Source: Shinella sp. UYSO24
GTDB lineage: Bacteria > Pseudomonadota > Alphaproteobacteria > Rhizobiales > Rhizobiaceae
Assembly (NCBI GenBank): GCA_902167985.1
Contig: CABHNZ010000009.1
Span: 186,001-250,000 of the forward strand
DNA: 64,000 bases
Direction: 5' to 3'
The notes beneath the pieces were generated by a model. The model was not told where the DNA came from. It saw nothing but the letters and a program-made list of their open reading frames with translations, and searched no databases. The position numbers and the translations under genes were made by a program. Of the stretch, positions 43,919 through 54,126 are shown in pieces (the stretch's first letter is position 1; every line of letters begins with the position of its first letter).

Positions 43919-45181
43919 ATGTCCCAGAGCCGCATTCCGGTCTCCATCCTCACCGGCTTTCTCGGTGCGGGTAAATCGAGCCTGTTGAACCGGATCCTCA
44001 AGGATCCGGGCACGAGCGATACGGCCGTCATCATCAACGAGTTCGGCGAGGTGGGGATCGACAATTTCCTCGTCGAGACCTCCGGCGATACGCTGATGGA
44101 ACTGTCGAACGGCTGCCTCTGCTGCACCGTGCGTGGCGAACTCATCGATACGCTGGCAACGATGATGGACGGGATCCAGACCGGACGGACGAAGCCGATC
44201 CGGCGCGTGGTGATCGAGACGACCGGGCTTGCCGATCCGGCGCCGGTCATGCAGTCGGTGATGGGCAATCCGGTCATCGCGCAGAATTTTGAGCTTGATG
44301 GCGTGATTACCGTCGTCGATGCGGTGAATGGTGTCTCGACGCTCGATCGTCATGTCGAAGCGGTCAAGCAGGTGGCGGTGGCCGACCGGCTGGTGATCTC
44401 CAAACAGTCGATGGCGAGCGCCGAGGGGCTTGTGGCCTTGAAGGCGCGGCTCAGGGAACTCAATCCGCGCGCGCCGCTGATCGATGGCGACAGCGATGCT
44501 GCCGGCACGGCCGAGATCCTCGTCAACGGCCTCTACGATCCGGCCTTGAAGATTGCCGATGTGGCACGCTGGCTGCGTGACGAGAGCGATGACGGGCACG
44601 ACCATCATGGCCACGACCATGACCATCACCATGACCACGGGCACCACCATCACCACCATGAGCATGGCGATCATGAGCACCACGACGGTCACGGCCATGC
44701 TCATGAGCACCGGCACGGCCATTCCGATCATCACTCTGATCATTCCTTCGGCCATCACCATCATGATGTGAACCGTCACGGCGACAGCATCCGTTCCTTC
44801 TCCATCGTCCATGACAAGCCGATCGATCCGATGGCGCTGTCGATGTTCGTCGATCTCCTGCGGTCGGCGCATGGCGAGAAGCTGTTGCGGATGAAGGCGA
44901 TCGTCGCCTTGTCTGATGATCCGGATCGGCCGGTCGTGCTGCATGGCGTGCAGTCGATCTTCCATCCGCCGCAGCGCCTGCCGCGCTGGCCGGATGGCGG
45001 CACCCGGCCCGATGGCACCGGCGTCGACCGGCGCACGCGCATGGTGCTGATCACCCAGGATCTGCCGGAGGCCTTCGTGACGGATCTGTTTGCCGCCTTT
45101 ACCGGCGAGCCGCGGATCGACCGGCCCGATCGGGCAGCGCTCGAAGACAATCCGCTGGCCGTCCCCGGCCTGAAGATGTGA
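43919..45181 (+). CDS. CobW/COG0523-family G3E GTPase with His-rich loop
   Basis: Metal-chaperone-type P-loop GTPase, 420 aa, intact. Walker A GFLGAGKSS (residues 13-21), the metal-binding CxCC motif (C66-L-C68-C69), Walker B and the TKTD-like region. Residues about 224-285 form an extreme His/Asp/Gly segment (HDHHGHDHDH pattern) lying between the GTPase and the C-terminal CobW_C domain. A zinc or cobalt chaperone role is typical of such proteins. Cobalamin use is not implied by the name, although cobST are 8 kb away. Confidence 0.9.
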   Translation: MSQSRIPVSILTGFLGAGKSSLLNRILKDPGTSDTAVIINEFGEVGIDNFLVETSGDTLMELSNGCLCCTVRGELIDTLATMMDGIQTGRTKPIRRVVIETTGLADPAPVMQSVMGNPVIAQNFELDGVITVVDAVNGVSTLDRHVEAVKQVAVADRLVISKQSMASAEGLVALKARLRELNPRAPLIDGDSDAAGTAEILVNGLYDPALKIADVARWLRDESDDGHDHHGHDHDHHHDHGHHHHHHEHGDHEHHDGHGHAHEHRHGHSDHHSDHSFGHHHHDVNRHGDSIRSFSIVHDKPIDPMALSMFVDLLRSAHGEKLLRMKAIVALSDDPDRPVVLHGVQSIFHPPQRLPRWPDGGTRPDGTGVDRRTRMVLITQDLPEAFVTDLFAAFTGEPRIDRPDRAALEDNPLAVPGLKM

Positions 45182-45197
45182 GCCTTTTCGGGCTCAC
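45178..45197. terminator. Convergent hairpin overlapping both stop codons
   Basis: GTGAGCC (45178-45184), loop TTTTCG, GGCTCAC (45191-45197). It contains the TGA of the CobW-type gene (45179-45181) and the stop of the convergent TusA gene (45194-45196). Confidence 0.6.
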
Positions 45198-45430
45198 GCC
45201 TTGCGGATGGTGAAGCGATGGCCGCCTTCGGTCTTTTCGGATGAGAGGAGCGTGTGGCCGTCTTCCCGGCACAGATGCGGGATATCGATGACGGCGAGCG
45301 GATCGCTCGTCTCGACGGTCAGTTCGTCACCGCTTTGCAGATGATTGAGCCGCTGGCGCGTCTTTAAGGCCGGCAACGGGCATTTCAGGCCGCGCAGATC
45401 ATAGATCCCGGCAGAAAAACCCGCCGGCAT
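45194..45430 (-). CDS. TusA-family sulfurtransferase
   Basis: Small (78 aa) sulfur carrier of the TusA/SirA fold. Active-site Cys in GLKCPLPALKTR, matching the CPxP helix motif; the C-terminal half is the two-stranded beta sheet (TVETSDPLAVIDIP). The sulfur acceptor could be tRNA thiolation or a molybdenum cofactor pathway. Its start is 3 nt after the stop of the L,D-transpeptidase gene, so the two are co-transcribed. Confidence 0.88.
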   Translation of the reverse strand: MPAGFSAGIYDLRGLKCPLPALKTRQRLNHLQSGDELTVETSDPLAVIDIPHLCREDGHTLLSSEKTEGGHRFTIRKA

Positions 45431-45433
45431 CGA

Positions 45434-46796
45434 TCAGTCCTTTGACCAGAATTTCCAGAACGGCTTCTTGCTCTCGTCCACGGCCGGAGCGGGCGCTGCT
45501 TCCGCATAGGCAAGCGGGTTCTGCGCCGGTACGGGGACGGGGCTGGAGCGGCCGTCGGCTGTTGCCACCATCGGCGCTGCGGCCGGCGTTGCCGAAGCGA
45601 TTGCGGTGCCAGCCGTCGGCACACGGCCCTGCTTGGCGGCGGTGCCGATCGCGCCCGTGGTCGTCGGGGTCGAGGCGGTGGTCATCGGCGATGAAGCGGC
45701 TGCCGGTGAAGCGGAGGCGACCATGACCGTGTTGGCAGGCTTTGACGGATCACCGCCGCGGCGCGCTTGGCCATCAGGGCCTGGAAATCGGCTTCGCTCA
45801 TCAGCTTGCCGGCCTGCAGCGACGTGCCGGTCGGCGCATAGGCGAGATCGCGGCCCTTGCGCTTGTCGGCAACGACGGCCTTGCGCTCGGCTTCGCTCGG
45901 CTCGTACCAGACCTTGCCGTCCATCTTCTCGAGCGCCTTGGTATAGGCGAGGTCATAGCTCTTTTCGTAAGAGGTGAGCGCTGCCGTCAGCGGTGCCGGG
46001 GTCGACATGGCCGGGCAGGCGCCGCCGGCTGCGAACTTGCCGGTGGTCTCCTGGTTGAAGACATATTTCTTGTCGCAGACATCGACGACCGGCGGACGTT
46101 GGTGACTTCGAAATTGTCGTAGCCGACCTTGATCATCTTCCAGAAACTGTCGTTCTCGCTGCCGTGATGGCGCGCCATGTTGTCGGCCGTCATACGGAAG
46201 GGAAGCGCCTGCAGCTGGATCGCCGTCTGGCCGCCCTTGAAGGCGTCGCGCGCGAAGGCGTAGATTTCCAGAACCTGCTCGTCCGTCATCGAATAGCAGC
46301 CCGACGAGGAGCAGGCGCCATGGATCATCAGATTGGTGCCGGTGCGGCCGTTCACCGCGTCATACCGGTTCGGGAAGCCGGTATTGATGGCGAGATAGTA
46401 TTTCGAGTTCGGATTGAGGTTGGCCGGCGTCAGGCTGTAGAAGCCTTCCGGGGCCTGGCGGTCGCCTTCCTTCACCTTGGGGCCGAGCTTGCCGGACCAG
46501 GCGCAGATATCGTAGCTCTTGATGATGTCGTAGCGGTTGTCGGACTTCGCCTTCCAGATCTCCAGCTTGCCCTCTTCCTTGAGGATGCGGATCATGATCG
46601 GCGAATTGCGCGGCATGTCCTTCTTCTGCATGTCGGCGAGGACTGCATCGGGAAGGGGCTGCTGAACCTTGTTCTTGACCGTCGACAGGTCGATCTTCGC
46701 CGTGTCCAGCGTGTCGTTACAGCCGGTCAGAGCGGTCGCAACCAGAAGGGCGAAAGCAATGTGTTTCAGGCGCATCGAGACGGACCACATAATCAA
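45434..46796 (-). CDS. L,D-transpeptidase (YkuD) family lipoprotein (two frameshifts)
   Basis: Murein L,D-transpeptidase-type protein, about 454 aa corrected. Lipoprotein signal with lipobox ALTGC, then a YkuD catalytic domain with HGACSSSGCYSMTDE (His and Cys of the H-x-x-x-S-x-G-C motif). Downstream is a basic, Ala/Thr/Pro-rich C-terminal extension (residues about 290-454) that ends KKPFWKFWSKD. Bases are missing at about 46096 (TNVPPVVDVCDKK) and about 45744 (IRQKPANTVMVAS). The start may be ATG 46775. Role: cross-linking peptidoglycan or linking it to an outer-membrane partner. Confidence 0.87.
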
Positions 46797-46923
46797 TTGA
46801 CGAACGGAGCCGGCAATAATCCATAAAGCGGTAAGCTTTACATTTTCTTAACCGCTTGTTTTCGTCTGTCTAGTGCAACCGCCCCGAGTTTTTCGATTTT
46901 TGCCGATAGAGCGCGTTTTTGGC

Positions 46924-46950
46924 GATTTTGCGGGTGGTCCCCGCAAAATC
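46924..46950. terminator. 11-bp perfect hairpin downstream of accA
   Basis: GATTTTGCGGG (46924-46934), loop TGGTC, CCCGCAAAATC (46940-46950). It sits 31 nt past the accA stop on the minus strand. No T-run, but the stem is perfect, so it may block the 3' end or act as a terminator. Confidence 0.55.
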
Positions 46951-46981
46951 AGAGCTTGTGGCGCCGCGTTCGGGATGCGGC

Positions 46982-47934
46982 CTAGAGGTTGCGGCCGATT
47001 GCCAGGAATTTCTGGCGGCGGGCGTGCGCACTTCTTCGCCCGACATCTTGCCGAGATCGGCAAGCGACGAGGCGATGATCTTGCCGGCCGAAGCGATGAC
47101 CTTGGCCGGATCGCGGTGGGCGCCACCGATCGGCTCCGGAATGATGTCGTCGATGATGCCGAGCGACTTCAGGTCGTCCGCGGTGATCTTCATGTTGGTG
47201 GCGGCTTCGCGGGCGCGGGTGCTGTCGCGCCAGAGGATCGAGGCTGCACCTTCCGGCGAGATGACCGAATAGATCGCGTGTTCGAGCATGTAGACGCGGT
47301 TGCCGGTGGCAATCGCGATCGCGCCGCCCGAGCCGCCTTCGCCGATGACGATCGAGACGAGCGGAACCTTGATGCCGAGGCACATTTCGGTGGAGCGGGC
47401 AATCGCTTCCGCCTGGCCGCGCTCTTCGGCGCCAACGCCCGGATAGGCGCCTGCGGTGTCGATCAGGGTGATGACCGGCAGGCCGAAACGGTCAGCCATT
47501 TCCAGAACGCGGATCGCCTTGCGATAGCCTTCCGGACGCGGGCTGCCGAAATTGTGCTTGATGCGGCTCTTGGTGTCGTGGCCCTTTTCCTGGCCGATGA
47601 CGGCCACAGGCATGCCGTTGAAGCGGGCAAGGCCGGCCTGGATGGCGGCATCCTCGCCGAAATTGCGGTCGCCGGCCAGCGGCGTGAAATCGGTGAAGAG
47701 GCCTGCCGCATAATCGACGAAATGCGGGCGCTGCGGGTGGCGGGCAACCTGCGTCTTTTCCCAGGCGCCAAGCTTGGAATAGATTTCCTTGGTGGCATCC
47801 TTCACGCGTCCTTCGAGACGGGTGATCTCGTCGGAGGTGTCGATGCTCTCGTTTTCGGTCGCGAGCTTCTTCAGCTCGTGGATCTTGGCCTCGAGGTCCG
47901 AGATTGGCTTTTCGAAATCGAGATAAGTTTGCAT
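46982..47934 (-). CDS. accA: Acetyl-CoA carboxylase carboxyltransferase subunit alpha (one frameshift)
   Basis: First committed step of fatty-acid synthesis: with AccD it transfers carboxyl from biotin to acetyl-CoA. Corrected to exactly 317 aa, the usual length. Family motifs include [37 protein letters not shown] and [14 protein letters not shown] base is lost at about 47025. Without it the tail reads [10 protein letters not shown] and runs on to 46870, overshooting by 112 nt. Restored, it ends [16 protein letters not shown] at 46982. Confidence 0.95.
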
Positions 47935-47999
47935 GAGATCCGGCTTCCGGTTGTTCTTTTTAAGGGGAACGCGGGGTTCCCGTTTCTACATGGGGGCCT

Positions 48000-48950
48000 C
48001 TAATCCCGGTTTTTAGCCTGTTTTGCAAGAGGGTGATGCGTTTCCACCGTCTGTCGGAGCCGTTCTTCCAACACATGTGTGTAAATCTGCGTGGTGGAAA
48101 TGTCTGAATGTCCAAGCAGTTCCTGCACCACGCGCAGGTCTGCGCCATTGGCAAGAAGGTGGCTTGCAAAGGCGTGGCGCAGCACATGCGGAGAGATCGA
48201 GGCGCTCTTTAAGCCAGCGCGCGCGGCAAGCCCCTTCAGGTCGCGGGCAAAGACCTGACGGGCGAGAAAGCCCTGTTGACCGGCCGAGGGGAAGAGCCAA
48301 TCCTGTTCGGTATCGGGAAAGGTTTCCGCCAGTTCCTGGCCATAGGCTTTCATCGCGGCAATGGCCGAACGGGAGAGCGGCACGAGCCTTTCCTTGTTGC
48401 CCTTGCCGCGGATGATGAGAAAACGGCCTTCCTGATCGAGCACCTTTGCCGGGAGCGAGACGAGTTCGCTCACGCGCATGCCGGTCGCGTAGAGAAGTTC
48501 CAGAAGTGCGAGCATGCGCAGGCGGTCGAGCCGGCCAAGCTTGTTGTCGCCTGCGGCATTCGCCTCTTCTGCTGCGAGCGCCAGTAGCCGGCTGACATCC
48601 GCCTCGCTCATGATCTTCGGCAGCGAGCGGCCCTTCTTCGGCGCGTCGATGATCGTGGTCGGGTCGTCGGTGCGCAGGCCCTCGGCATAGAGAAACTTGT
48701 AGAACTGCCGCATGGAGGAAAGGCGGCGGGCCTGCGAGGTCGTGGCAAAGCCCTGTCGGCCGAGATGGGCGAGATAGGCGGACAGGTCGGCCGTGGCGGC
48801 GGTCAGAAGCGTTGCCTTCCGCGAGCCGAGGAAGTCGATCACGTCTTCGAGGTCGCGGCCATAGGAAGAGAGTGTGTTTTCGGCGGCGCCGCGTTCGGCG
48901 CTCATCATTTCGAGGAACGCCTCTACGTGAGCGCGTGAAAAATCAGCCAT
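48000..48950 (-). CDS. xerD: Tyrosine recombinase XerD
   Basis: Partner of XerC in dif-site chromosome dimer resolution. Intact, 316 aa. Catalytic residues R ([10 protein letters not shown]), H-x-x-R ([13 protein letters not shown]), H (LGHSDIS) and Tyr (TQIYTHV). Its flank accA-xerD-small ORF-aroK is the conserved rhizobial order, which separates it from XerC at 10221. A pair of Xer recombinases in one window is normal for a chromosome. Confidence 0.95.
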   Translation of the reverse strand: MADFSRAHVEAFLEMMSAERGAAENTLSSYGRDLEDVIDFLGSRKATLLTAATADLSAYLAHLGRQGFATTSQARRLSSMRQFYKFLYAEGLRTDDPTTIIDAPKKGRSLPKIMSEADVSRLLALAAEEANAAGDNKLGRLDRLRMLALLELLYATGMRVSELVSLPAKVLDQEGRFLIIRGKGNKERLVPLSRSAIAAMKAYGQELAETFPDTEQDWLFPSAGQQGFLARQVFARDLKGLAARAGLKSASISPHVLRHAFASHLLANGADLRVVQELLGHSDISTTQIYTHVLEERLRQTVETHHPLAKQAKNRD

Positions 48951-48962
48951 GCGGTTTGCGCC

Positions 48963-49145
48963 TCAGGGTTGCCGCGCCGGTGTGGCGGTGGACGAGACAG
49001 CGGGCGGGTTCAGCCGCTCGGAAGGGATGCGGACCGTGACGTCGCGGTCTTTAGGTTCGACAAGATAGGCGAGCGCCAGCATTGCGCCATAGACGAGGCC
49101 GACGATCACGGCCACGATGGCCAGAAAACGAAAGAGGGTCGGCAT
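48963..49145 (-). CDS. Small single-span membrane protein
   Basis: 60 aa. One N-terminal membrane helix (LFRFLAIVAVIVGLVYGAMLALAYLV) followed by a 33-residue polar tail (EPKDRDVTVRIPSERLN). It has no further motif. The stop is 12 nt before the xerD start, so it is likely the first gene of a xerD operon, and it is divergent from aroK. Unrecognised; probably real because it is conserved in position in rhizobia (from memory). Confidence 0.6.
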   Translation of the reverse strand: MPTLFRFLAIVAVIVGLVYGAMLALAYLVEPKDRDVTVRIPSERLNPPAVSSTATPARQP

Positions 49146-49317
49146 CAGGACTTGGCTTTCAATATGGGGGCCTTCGGTATCGACTGCATGGCGCCACTAT
49201 ACGCGAAAAGGTTCACAGAACGACAATAAGGCGCCATTCTGCCTCTGGTTTACATCGCGCGTGACTTGACGCTGCGCGAGCATTTGTCGATACCGTTTTG
49301 ACTGAACGGACGGCACC

Positions 49318-49921
49318 ATGAGCGAAGTGGCAATCATCAAAGAACAATCTCTGGCAGAAGAAGCGCGCGCAGCCCTTGGCCAGCGCAACCTGATTTTGTC
49401 GGGCTGATGGGGGCCGGCAAATCGGCGATCGGCAAGCTGGTGGCGCAGTCTCTGTCCGTGCCGTTCATCGATACGGATGCCGAGATCGAGAAAGTCTCGC
49501 GCATGACGATCTCGGAACTTTCGCCTCCTATGGCGAGGCCGAGTTCCGGGCGCTTGAGACGCGCGTGATCGAACGTCTCTTAAAGCGCGGGCCGCAGGTG
49601 GTTTCCACCGGCGGTGGCGCCTTCATCAACGAGAATACCCGTCACCAGATCAAGGAGGGTGGTCTGTCGATCTGGCTGAAGGCGGATCTTGACGTCCTCT
49701 GGGATCGGGTGAGCCGGCGTGATCATCGCCCGTTGCTGAAGACCGAAAATCCCAAGCAGACGCTCGAAAATTTGATGAACCAGCGTTATCCGATCTATGC
49801 GGAAGCGGATATGACGGTTCACTCGATCAATATCCGCAAGGAGGCCATGGCGAGCGAAGTGCTGAAAGCCGTGGTCCAGCAGGCCGGCGCCTCTGCGCCC
49901 GGCGAAGGTGTGCAGTCATGA
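49318..49921 (+). CDS. aroK: Shikimate kinase (two frameshifts)
   Basis: Phosphorylates shikimate in aromatic amino acid synthesis. Walker [12 protein letters not shown] (the restored frame reads [12 protein letters not shown]), [23 protein letters not shown] and STGGGAF are family motifs. Two T losses in T-runs, at about 49395 (ATTTTTGTC read as ATTTTGTC) and about 49520 (CTTTTC read as CTTTC). About 201 aa. The stop overlaps the aroB start (ATGA). Confidence 0.94.
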
Positions 49922-51046
49922 ATATCGCTTCCCGATCCGATGAACGTCTGGTGCATGTGCCGCTCGGCGAGCGCGCCTATGACATTCTGATCGGGCCGGG
50001 CATGATCGGCCGTGCCGGCGGCGAGATCACTTCGCGGCTGAAGGGCCGGCGTGCGGCGATCGTCACCGACGAGAATGTCGCGCCGCTCTATCTCGAAGCC
50101 TTGATGGACAGCCTGCAGACCGATGGCATCGAAGCGGTATCGCTGACGCTGCGGCCGGCGAGAAGACCAAGAGCCTCGATCATCTCTCGACCGTCTGCGA
50201 CATGGTGCTTTCGGCCCGTATCGAGCGCAATGACGCGGTGATCGCGCTTGGCGGCGGCGTGATCGGCGATCTCGCAGGCTTTGCGGCCGGCATCGTGCGG
50301 CGCGGCGTGCGCTTCGTGCAGATCCCGACCTCGCTTCTGGCGCAGGTGGATTCCTCCGTCGGTGGCAAGACCGGCATCAATACCCGCCATGGCAAGAACC
50401 TGCTCGGCGTCTTCCACCAGCCGGATCTCGTTCTGGCCGATACGGCGGCCCTCGACACGCTGTCGGAGCGCGAATTCCGCGCCGGCTATGCGGAAGTTGC
50501 CAAATACGGCTTGATCGACAAGCCGGACTTCTTCTCGTGGCTCGAAAGAACTGGGGCGAGGTATTCCGGGGCGGGGCGGAGCGCATCGAGGCGATTGCCG
50601 TCAGCTGTCAGGCGAAATCGGATGTCGTCGTCGAGGACGAGCGCGAGACCGGCCGCCGGGCGCTGCTCAATCTTGGCCACACGTTCGGCCATTCGCTTGA
50701 GGCCGCCACCCAGTATGACAGCCGCCGCCTCGTACATGGCGAAGGTGTCTCGATCGGCATGGTGCTGGCCTATCAGTTTTCCGCCCGGATGAACCTTGCA
50801 AGCCCCGATGATGCAAAGCGCGTCGAGGCGCATCTGAAATCCGTCGGCCTGCCGACGAAGATCTCCGATATACCGGGTGAATTGCCGCCGACGGCGCAGC
50901 TTCTCGATGCGATCGCGCAGGACAAAAAGGTCAAGAGCGGCAAGCTCACCTTCATCCTCACCCGCGGTATCGGCGAGGCCTTTGTCGCCGACGATGTGCC
51001 GTCTTCCGAAGTCATGAGCTTTCTTGAGGAAAAACGGTCGGCATGA
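49918..51046 (+). CDS. aroB: 3-Dehydroquinate synthase (two frameshifts)
   Basis: NAD/metal-dependent enzyme of the shikimate pathway. [14 protein letters not shown] (NAD site), [35 protein letters not shown] (metal site) and HGEGVSIGM are present. About 376 aa when corrected. Losses at about 50152 (before [11 protein letters not shown]) and about 50546 (ERNWGEVF region, AAAA read as AAA). Start ATG 49918 overlaps the aroK stop; the stop overlaps the next gene's ATG. Both overlaps are ATGA. Confidence 0.95.
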
Positions 51047-51928
51047 CACTTCTTCAGCGTCTCGTCTCGCGCATCGTCAACGGTCTTGTCCGCGGCACGC
51101 TGCACGCGACGGGTGTCACGCTGTCGAGGGATGTGCTGGTCGAGGCCGGGCAGGAAGAGCTGCAGGCGGCCCTTTCGGCGCTCCACAAGGAAAGCCAGGC
51201 GGACGGGCCGCAGCGTGACCGCCTGAGCGGTCTTGTCGAGCTGGAAGAGCTCGAAGTCTCCGACGTGATGAAGCACCGCATGGTGATGCGGGCGATCAAT
51301 GCCGACGATCCGCCCGAGGTCACGGTGAGGGCCGTGCTCGAAAGCCCCTATACGCGCATGCCCGTCTGGCGCGGATCGACCGAAAACATCATCGGCATCG
51401 TGCATGCCAAGGATCTCCTGAGGGCGCTGGCCGAGCCGGGCATCCAGGAACAGGGCATCGATATCGTCAAGATCGCCCAGAAGCCGTGGTTCGTGCCGGA
51501 TACGACGAGCCTGAAGAACCAGCTTTCCGCCTTCCTGAAACGGCGGGTGCATTTTGCCGTCGTCGTCGATGAATATGGCGAGGTGCAGGGGATCGTCACG
51601 CTCGAGGATATTCTCGAAGAGATCGTGGGCGACATTGCCGACGAGCACGATATCGAGATGAAGGGCGTGCGGCAGGAAGCTGACGGTTCGATCGTCGTCG
51701 ATGGCTCGGTGCCGATCCGCGACCTCAACCGGGCGCTCGACTGGAGCCTGCCGGATGGCGAGGCGAGACGATTGCCGGTCTCGTCATTCACGAATCGAAG
51801 CTCATTCCCGAGGAGCGGCAGGCGTTCACATTTTACGGAAAACGCTTCATCGTGATGCGCCGCGAGAAGAACCGCATCACGCGGCTGCGAATCAGGCCGC
51901 CGACGAAGGCGTGCTGCCGGCCGAGTGA
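51043..51928 (+). CDS. CBS-pair domain protein, HlyC/CorC family without the membrane domain (two frameshifts)
   Basis: About 295 aa. Two tandem CBS domains: DVMKHRMVMRAINADD...YTRMPVW and KNQLSAFLKRRVHFAVVVDEYGEVQGIVTLEDILEEIVGDI; a C-terminal transporter-associated domain (IPEERQAFTFYGKRF) follows. There is no DUF21 membrane domain; the N-terminus has only a weakly hydrophobic helix. Losses at about 51766 (EAKTIAGLVIHES) and about 51898 (RPADEGVLPAE). It is coupled to aroB by an ATGA overlap. CorC-type proteins bind adenine nucleotides and are linked to Mg/Co efflux. Confidence 0.87.
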
Positions 51929-51990
51929 TGCCGCTTCCGGTATCGCCCAAGGTCTTGGATCGGCGGCCTGTCGTGCCTATCTAGGGTCAG

Positions 51991-52284
51991 TCACCAGCGT
52001 GTCGGTTCGCCCGGTGCCGAAGCTTCCACCGCCAGCGCATGCAGGCCGGCATCCAGTTCCGGCTTCAGAAGCGCATTCACCGTCCGATGCCGGTCCAGCC
52101 GGCTCATTCCGGTAAATTTCTGCGAGACGATCCGCACCCGCATATGGGTTTCGCCCGTGCCGGTGATGTCCGGCTGATGGCCGGCGTGATGATGGCTTTC
52201 GTCGATGACGTCGAGGCGCTCGGGCAGGAGATTTTCGCGCAACGTCGCCTCGATGCGGCTCTTCACGGTGGTGGCGGTTTGCAT
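51991..52284 (-). CDS. BolA-family protein
   Basis: 97 aa from ATG 52284 (MQTATTVKSRIEATL); an in-frame ATG 52296 would add four. The whole protein is one BolA fold: DESHHHAGH, THMRVRIVSQKFTGMSRLDRHRTVNALL, and a conserved His near the centre. BolA proteins pair with monothiol glutaredoxins in Fe-S handling. It is divergent from the J-domain gene. Confidence 0.9.
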   Translation of the reverse strand: MQTATTVKSRIEATLRENLLPERLDVIDESHHHAGHQPDITGTGETHMRVRIVSQKFTGMSRLDRHRTVNALLKPELDAGLHALAVEASAPGEPTRW

Positions 52285-52331
52285 GGTTTCATCCATCGGT
52301 CGTGCGGCCCGGTTCAACGGTCGGGCGGGTG

Positions 52332-52347
52332 GCAAAAAGGGGTACCC
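52332..52347 (+). promoter_or_regulatory. Shared element GCAAAAAGGGGTACCC upstream of the J-domain gene
   Basis: Matches 15 of 16 bases of the tamA upstream element (32473-32488), with one extra A. It ends 69 nt before the J-domain ATG and lies 48 nt upstream of bolA on the other strand. Same orientation relative to the downstream gene as at tamA. Confidence 0.45.
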
Positions 52348-52416
52348 AGAAACCAAGAACAAACCGCTTTGTCAATTCTTGTCCGTCTCTGGCGGGCACC
52401 CCATAATGAGCGCCCT

Positions 52417-53045
52417 ATGAAACTCGACTCCAAATATTTCGACCGTATCCGGACGCGCCGGAAGAGAGAGCAGGAAGCGGTGCCGCCGGCGCCGACTTGC
52501 CAGTGGGACGGGTGCGACAGGCCCGGCGCCCATCGCGCCCCCGTGGGCCGCAATGCGGAAGGCCAGTTCTTCATGTTCTGCTTCGAGCACGTCAAAGAGT
52601 ATAACAAGGGCTACAATTATTTCTCCGGCCTGTCGGACAATGAGATCGCCCGCTACCAGAAGGAAGCGATCACCGGTCATCGCCCGACATGGACGGTCGG
52701 CGTCAATAAGTCGGCCAAGGATGCGCCGCTGCATTCGACGTCACGTTCGGGCGCGCCGGGCCATCAGCAGCGTTTCAAGGACCCGTTCGGCTTCGTATCG
52801 CAGGCGCGGGCCGGTGGTGCCGGGCGTTTCGAGACGCAGGGGCGCAAGCTGAAGACGCTGGAGGCCAAGGCTTTCGACACGATGGGGCTCGGGGCGAATG
52901 CCTCTTCGAACGATATCAAAACGCGCTACAAGGAACTCGTGAAGAAGCACCACCGGATGCCAATGGCGGCGACCGGGGCTCGGAAGAACGTTTTCGCGAC
53001 GTGGTGCAAGCATATCAGTTGTTGAAGCAGGCGGGTTTCTGCTAA
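52417..53045 (+). CDS. C-terminal J-domain protein (one frameshift)
   Basis: About 209 aa. The N-terminal part has a Cys-rich segment (CQWDGCDRPG, FCFEHV) that may bind a metal, followed by a polar region rich in His and Ser. The J domain is at the C-terminus: MGLGANASSNDIKTRYKELVKKHHPDANGG, with the HPD signature restored after one C lost at about 52953, then FRDVVQAYQLLKQAGFC. It should stimulate DnaK ATPase for a dedicated client. It is 57 nt upstream of cobS. Confidence 0.82.
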
Positions 53046-53102
53046 GCCGTTACCAGCATTGCAGTGAGGACGATGGCGGGACGGCGGTTCTGCCCTGGAG
53101 AC

Positions 53103-54098
53103 ATGATGAGCAAGATCGATTTAGACATTTCCAATCTCCCCGACACCACCGTTTCGGTACGGGAAGTTTTCGGCATCGACACCGACCTGATGGTTCCGGC
53201 CTACAAGAACGGCGACCCTTATGTGCCGGATCTCGATCCGGACTATCTCTTCGACCGCGACACGACGCTCGCGATCCTCGCCGGCTTTGCTCATAACCGA
53301 CGCGTCATGGTGTCCGGCTTCCACGGCACCGGCAAGTCCACCCATATCGAACAGGTTGCGGCCCGGCTGAACTGGCCTTGCGTGCGCGTCAACCTCGACA
53401 GCCATGTCAGCCGTATCGATCTCGTCGGCAAGGACGCGATCGTCCTCAAAGACGGCAAGCAGGTCACGGAATTCAAGGACGGCATCCTGCCCTGGGCCTA
53501 CCAGCACAATGTCGCGCTGGTTCTCGACGAATATGATGCCGGCCGCCCGGACGTGATGTTCGTCATCCAGCGCGTGCTGGAATCGGCTGGCCGCCTGACG
53601 CTGCTCGACCAGAGTCGCGTCATCCGCCCTCATCCGGCATTCCGCATTTTCGCGACGGCCAATACCGTCGGCCTCGGCGATACGACCGGCCTCTACCACG
53701 GCACGCAGCAGATCAACCAGGCACAGATGGACCGCTGGTCGATCGTGACGACGCTCAACTACCTTCCGCATGAGCAGGAAGTGAACATCGTTGCCGCCAA
53801 GGTGAAATCCTTTGGCAAGACGGCCGAGGGCCGCGAAACCGTTTCCAAGATGGTCCGCGTTGCAGATCTCACCCGCTCGGCCTTCATCAATGGCGACCTG
53901 TCGACCGTGATGAGCCCGCGTACCGTCATCACCTGGGCGGAAAATGCGGAAATCTTCGGCGACGTCGCCTTTGCCTTCCGTATCACCTTCCTCAACAAGT
54001 GCGACGAGCTTGAGCGCACGCTGGTGGCCGAACAGTACCAGCGCGCCTTCGGTGTCGAACTGAAGGAAAGCGCTGCCAACATCGTTCTCGGAGCGTAA
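53103..54098 (+). CDS. cobS: Cobaltochelatase subunit CobS
   Basis: AAA+ subunit of the aerobic CobNST cobaltochelatase that inserts Co into hydrogenobyrinate a,c-diamide. About 331 aa from ATG 53103 (or 53106). Walker [13 protein letters not shown], Walker [10 protein letters not shown] and sensor region FATANTVG are present. Intact. It lies directly ahead of cobT; cobN is not in the window. Confidence 0.95.
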   Translation: MMSKIDLDISNLPDTTVSVREVFGIDTDLMVPAYKNGDPYVPDLDPDYLFDRDTTLAILAGFAHNRRVMVSGFHGTGKSTHIEQVAARLNWPCVRVNLDSHVSRIDLVGKDAIVLKDGKQVTEFKDGILPWAYQHNVALVLDEYDAGRPDVMFVIQRVLESAGRLTLLDQSRVIRPHPAFRIFATANTVGLGDTTGLYHGTQQINQAQMDRWSIVTTLNYLPHEQEVNIVAAKVKSFGKTAEGRETVSKMVRVADLTRSAFINGDLSTVMSPRTVITWAENAEIFGDVAFAFRITFLNKCDELERTLVAEQYQRAFGVELKESAANIVLGA

Positions 54099-54126
54099 TC
54101 GAAACACGCCGGAAGGGACGAGAGTA

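Noticed and set aside
44590..44780. CAC/CAT repeats as a tandem repeat or CRISPR-like array
   Set aside because: They are codons of the His-rich loop in an intact gene, without regular spacers.
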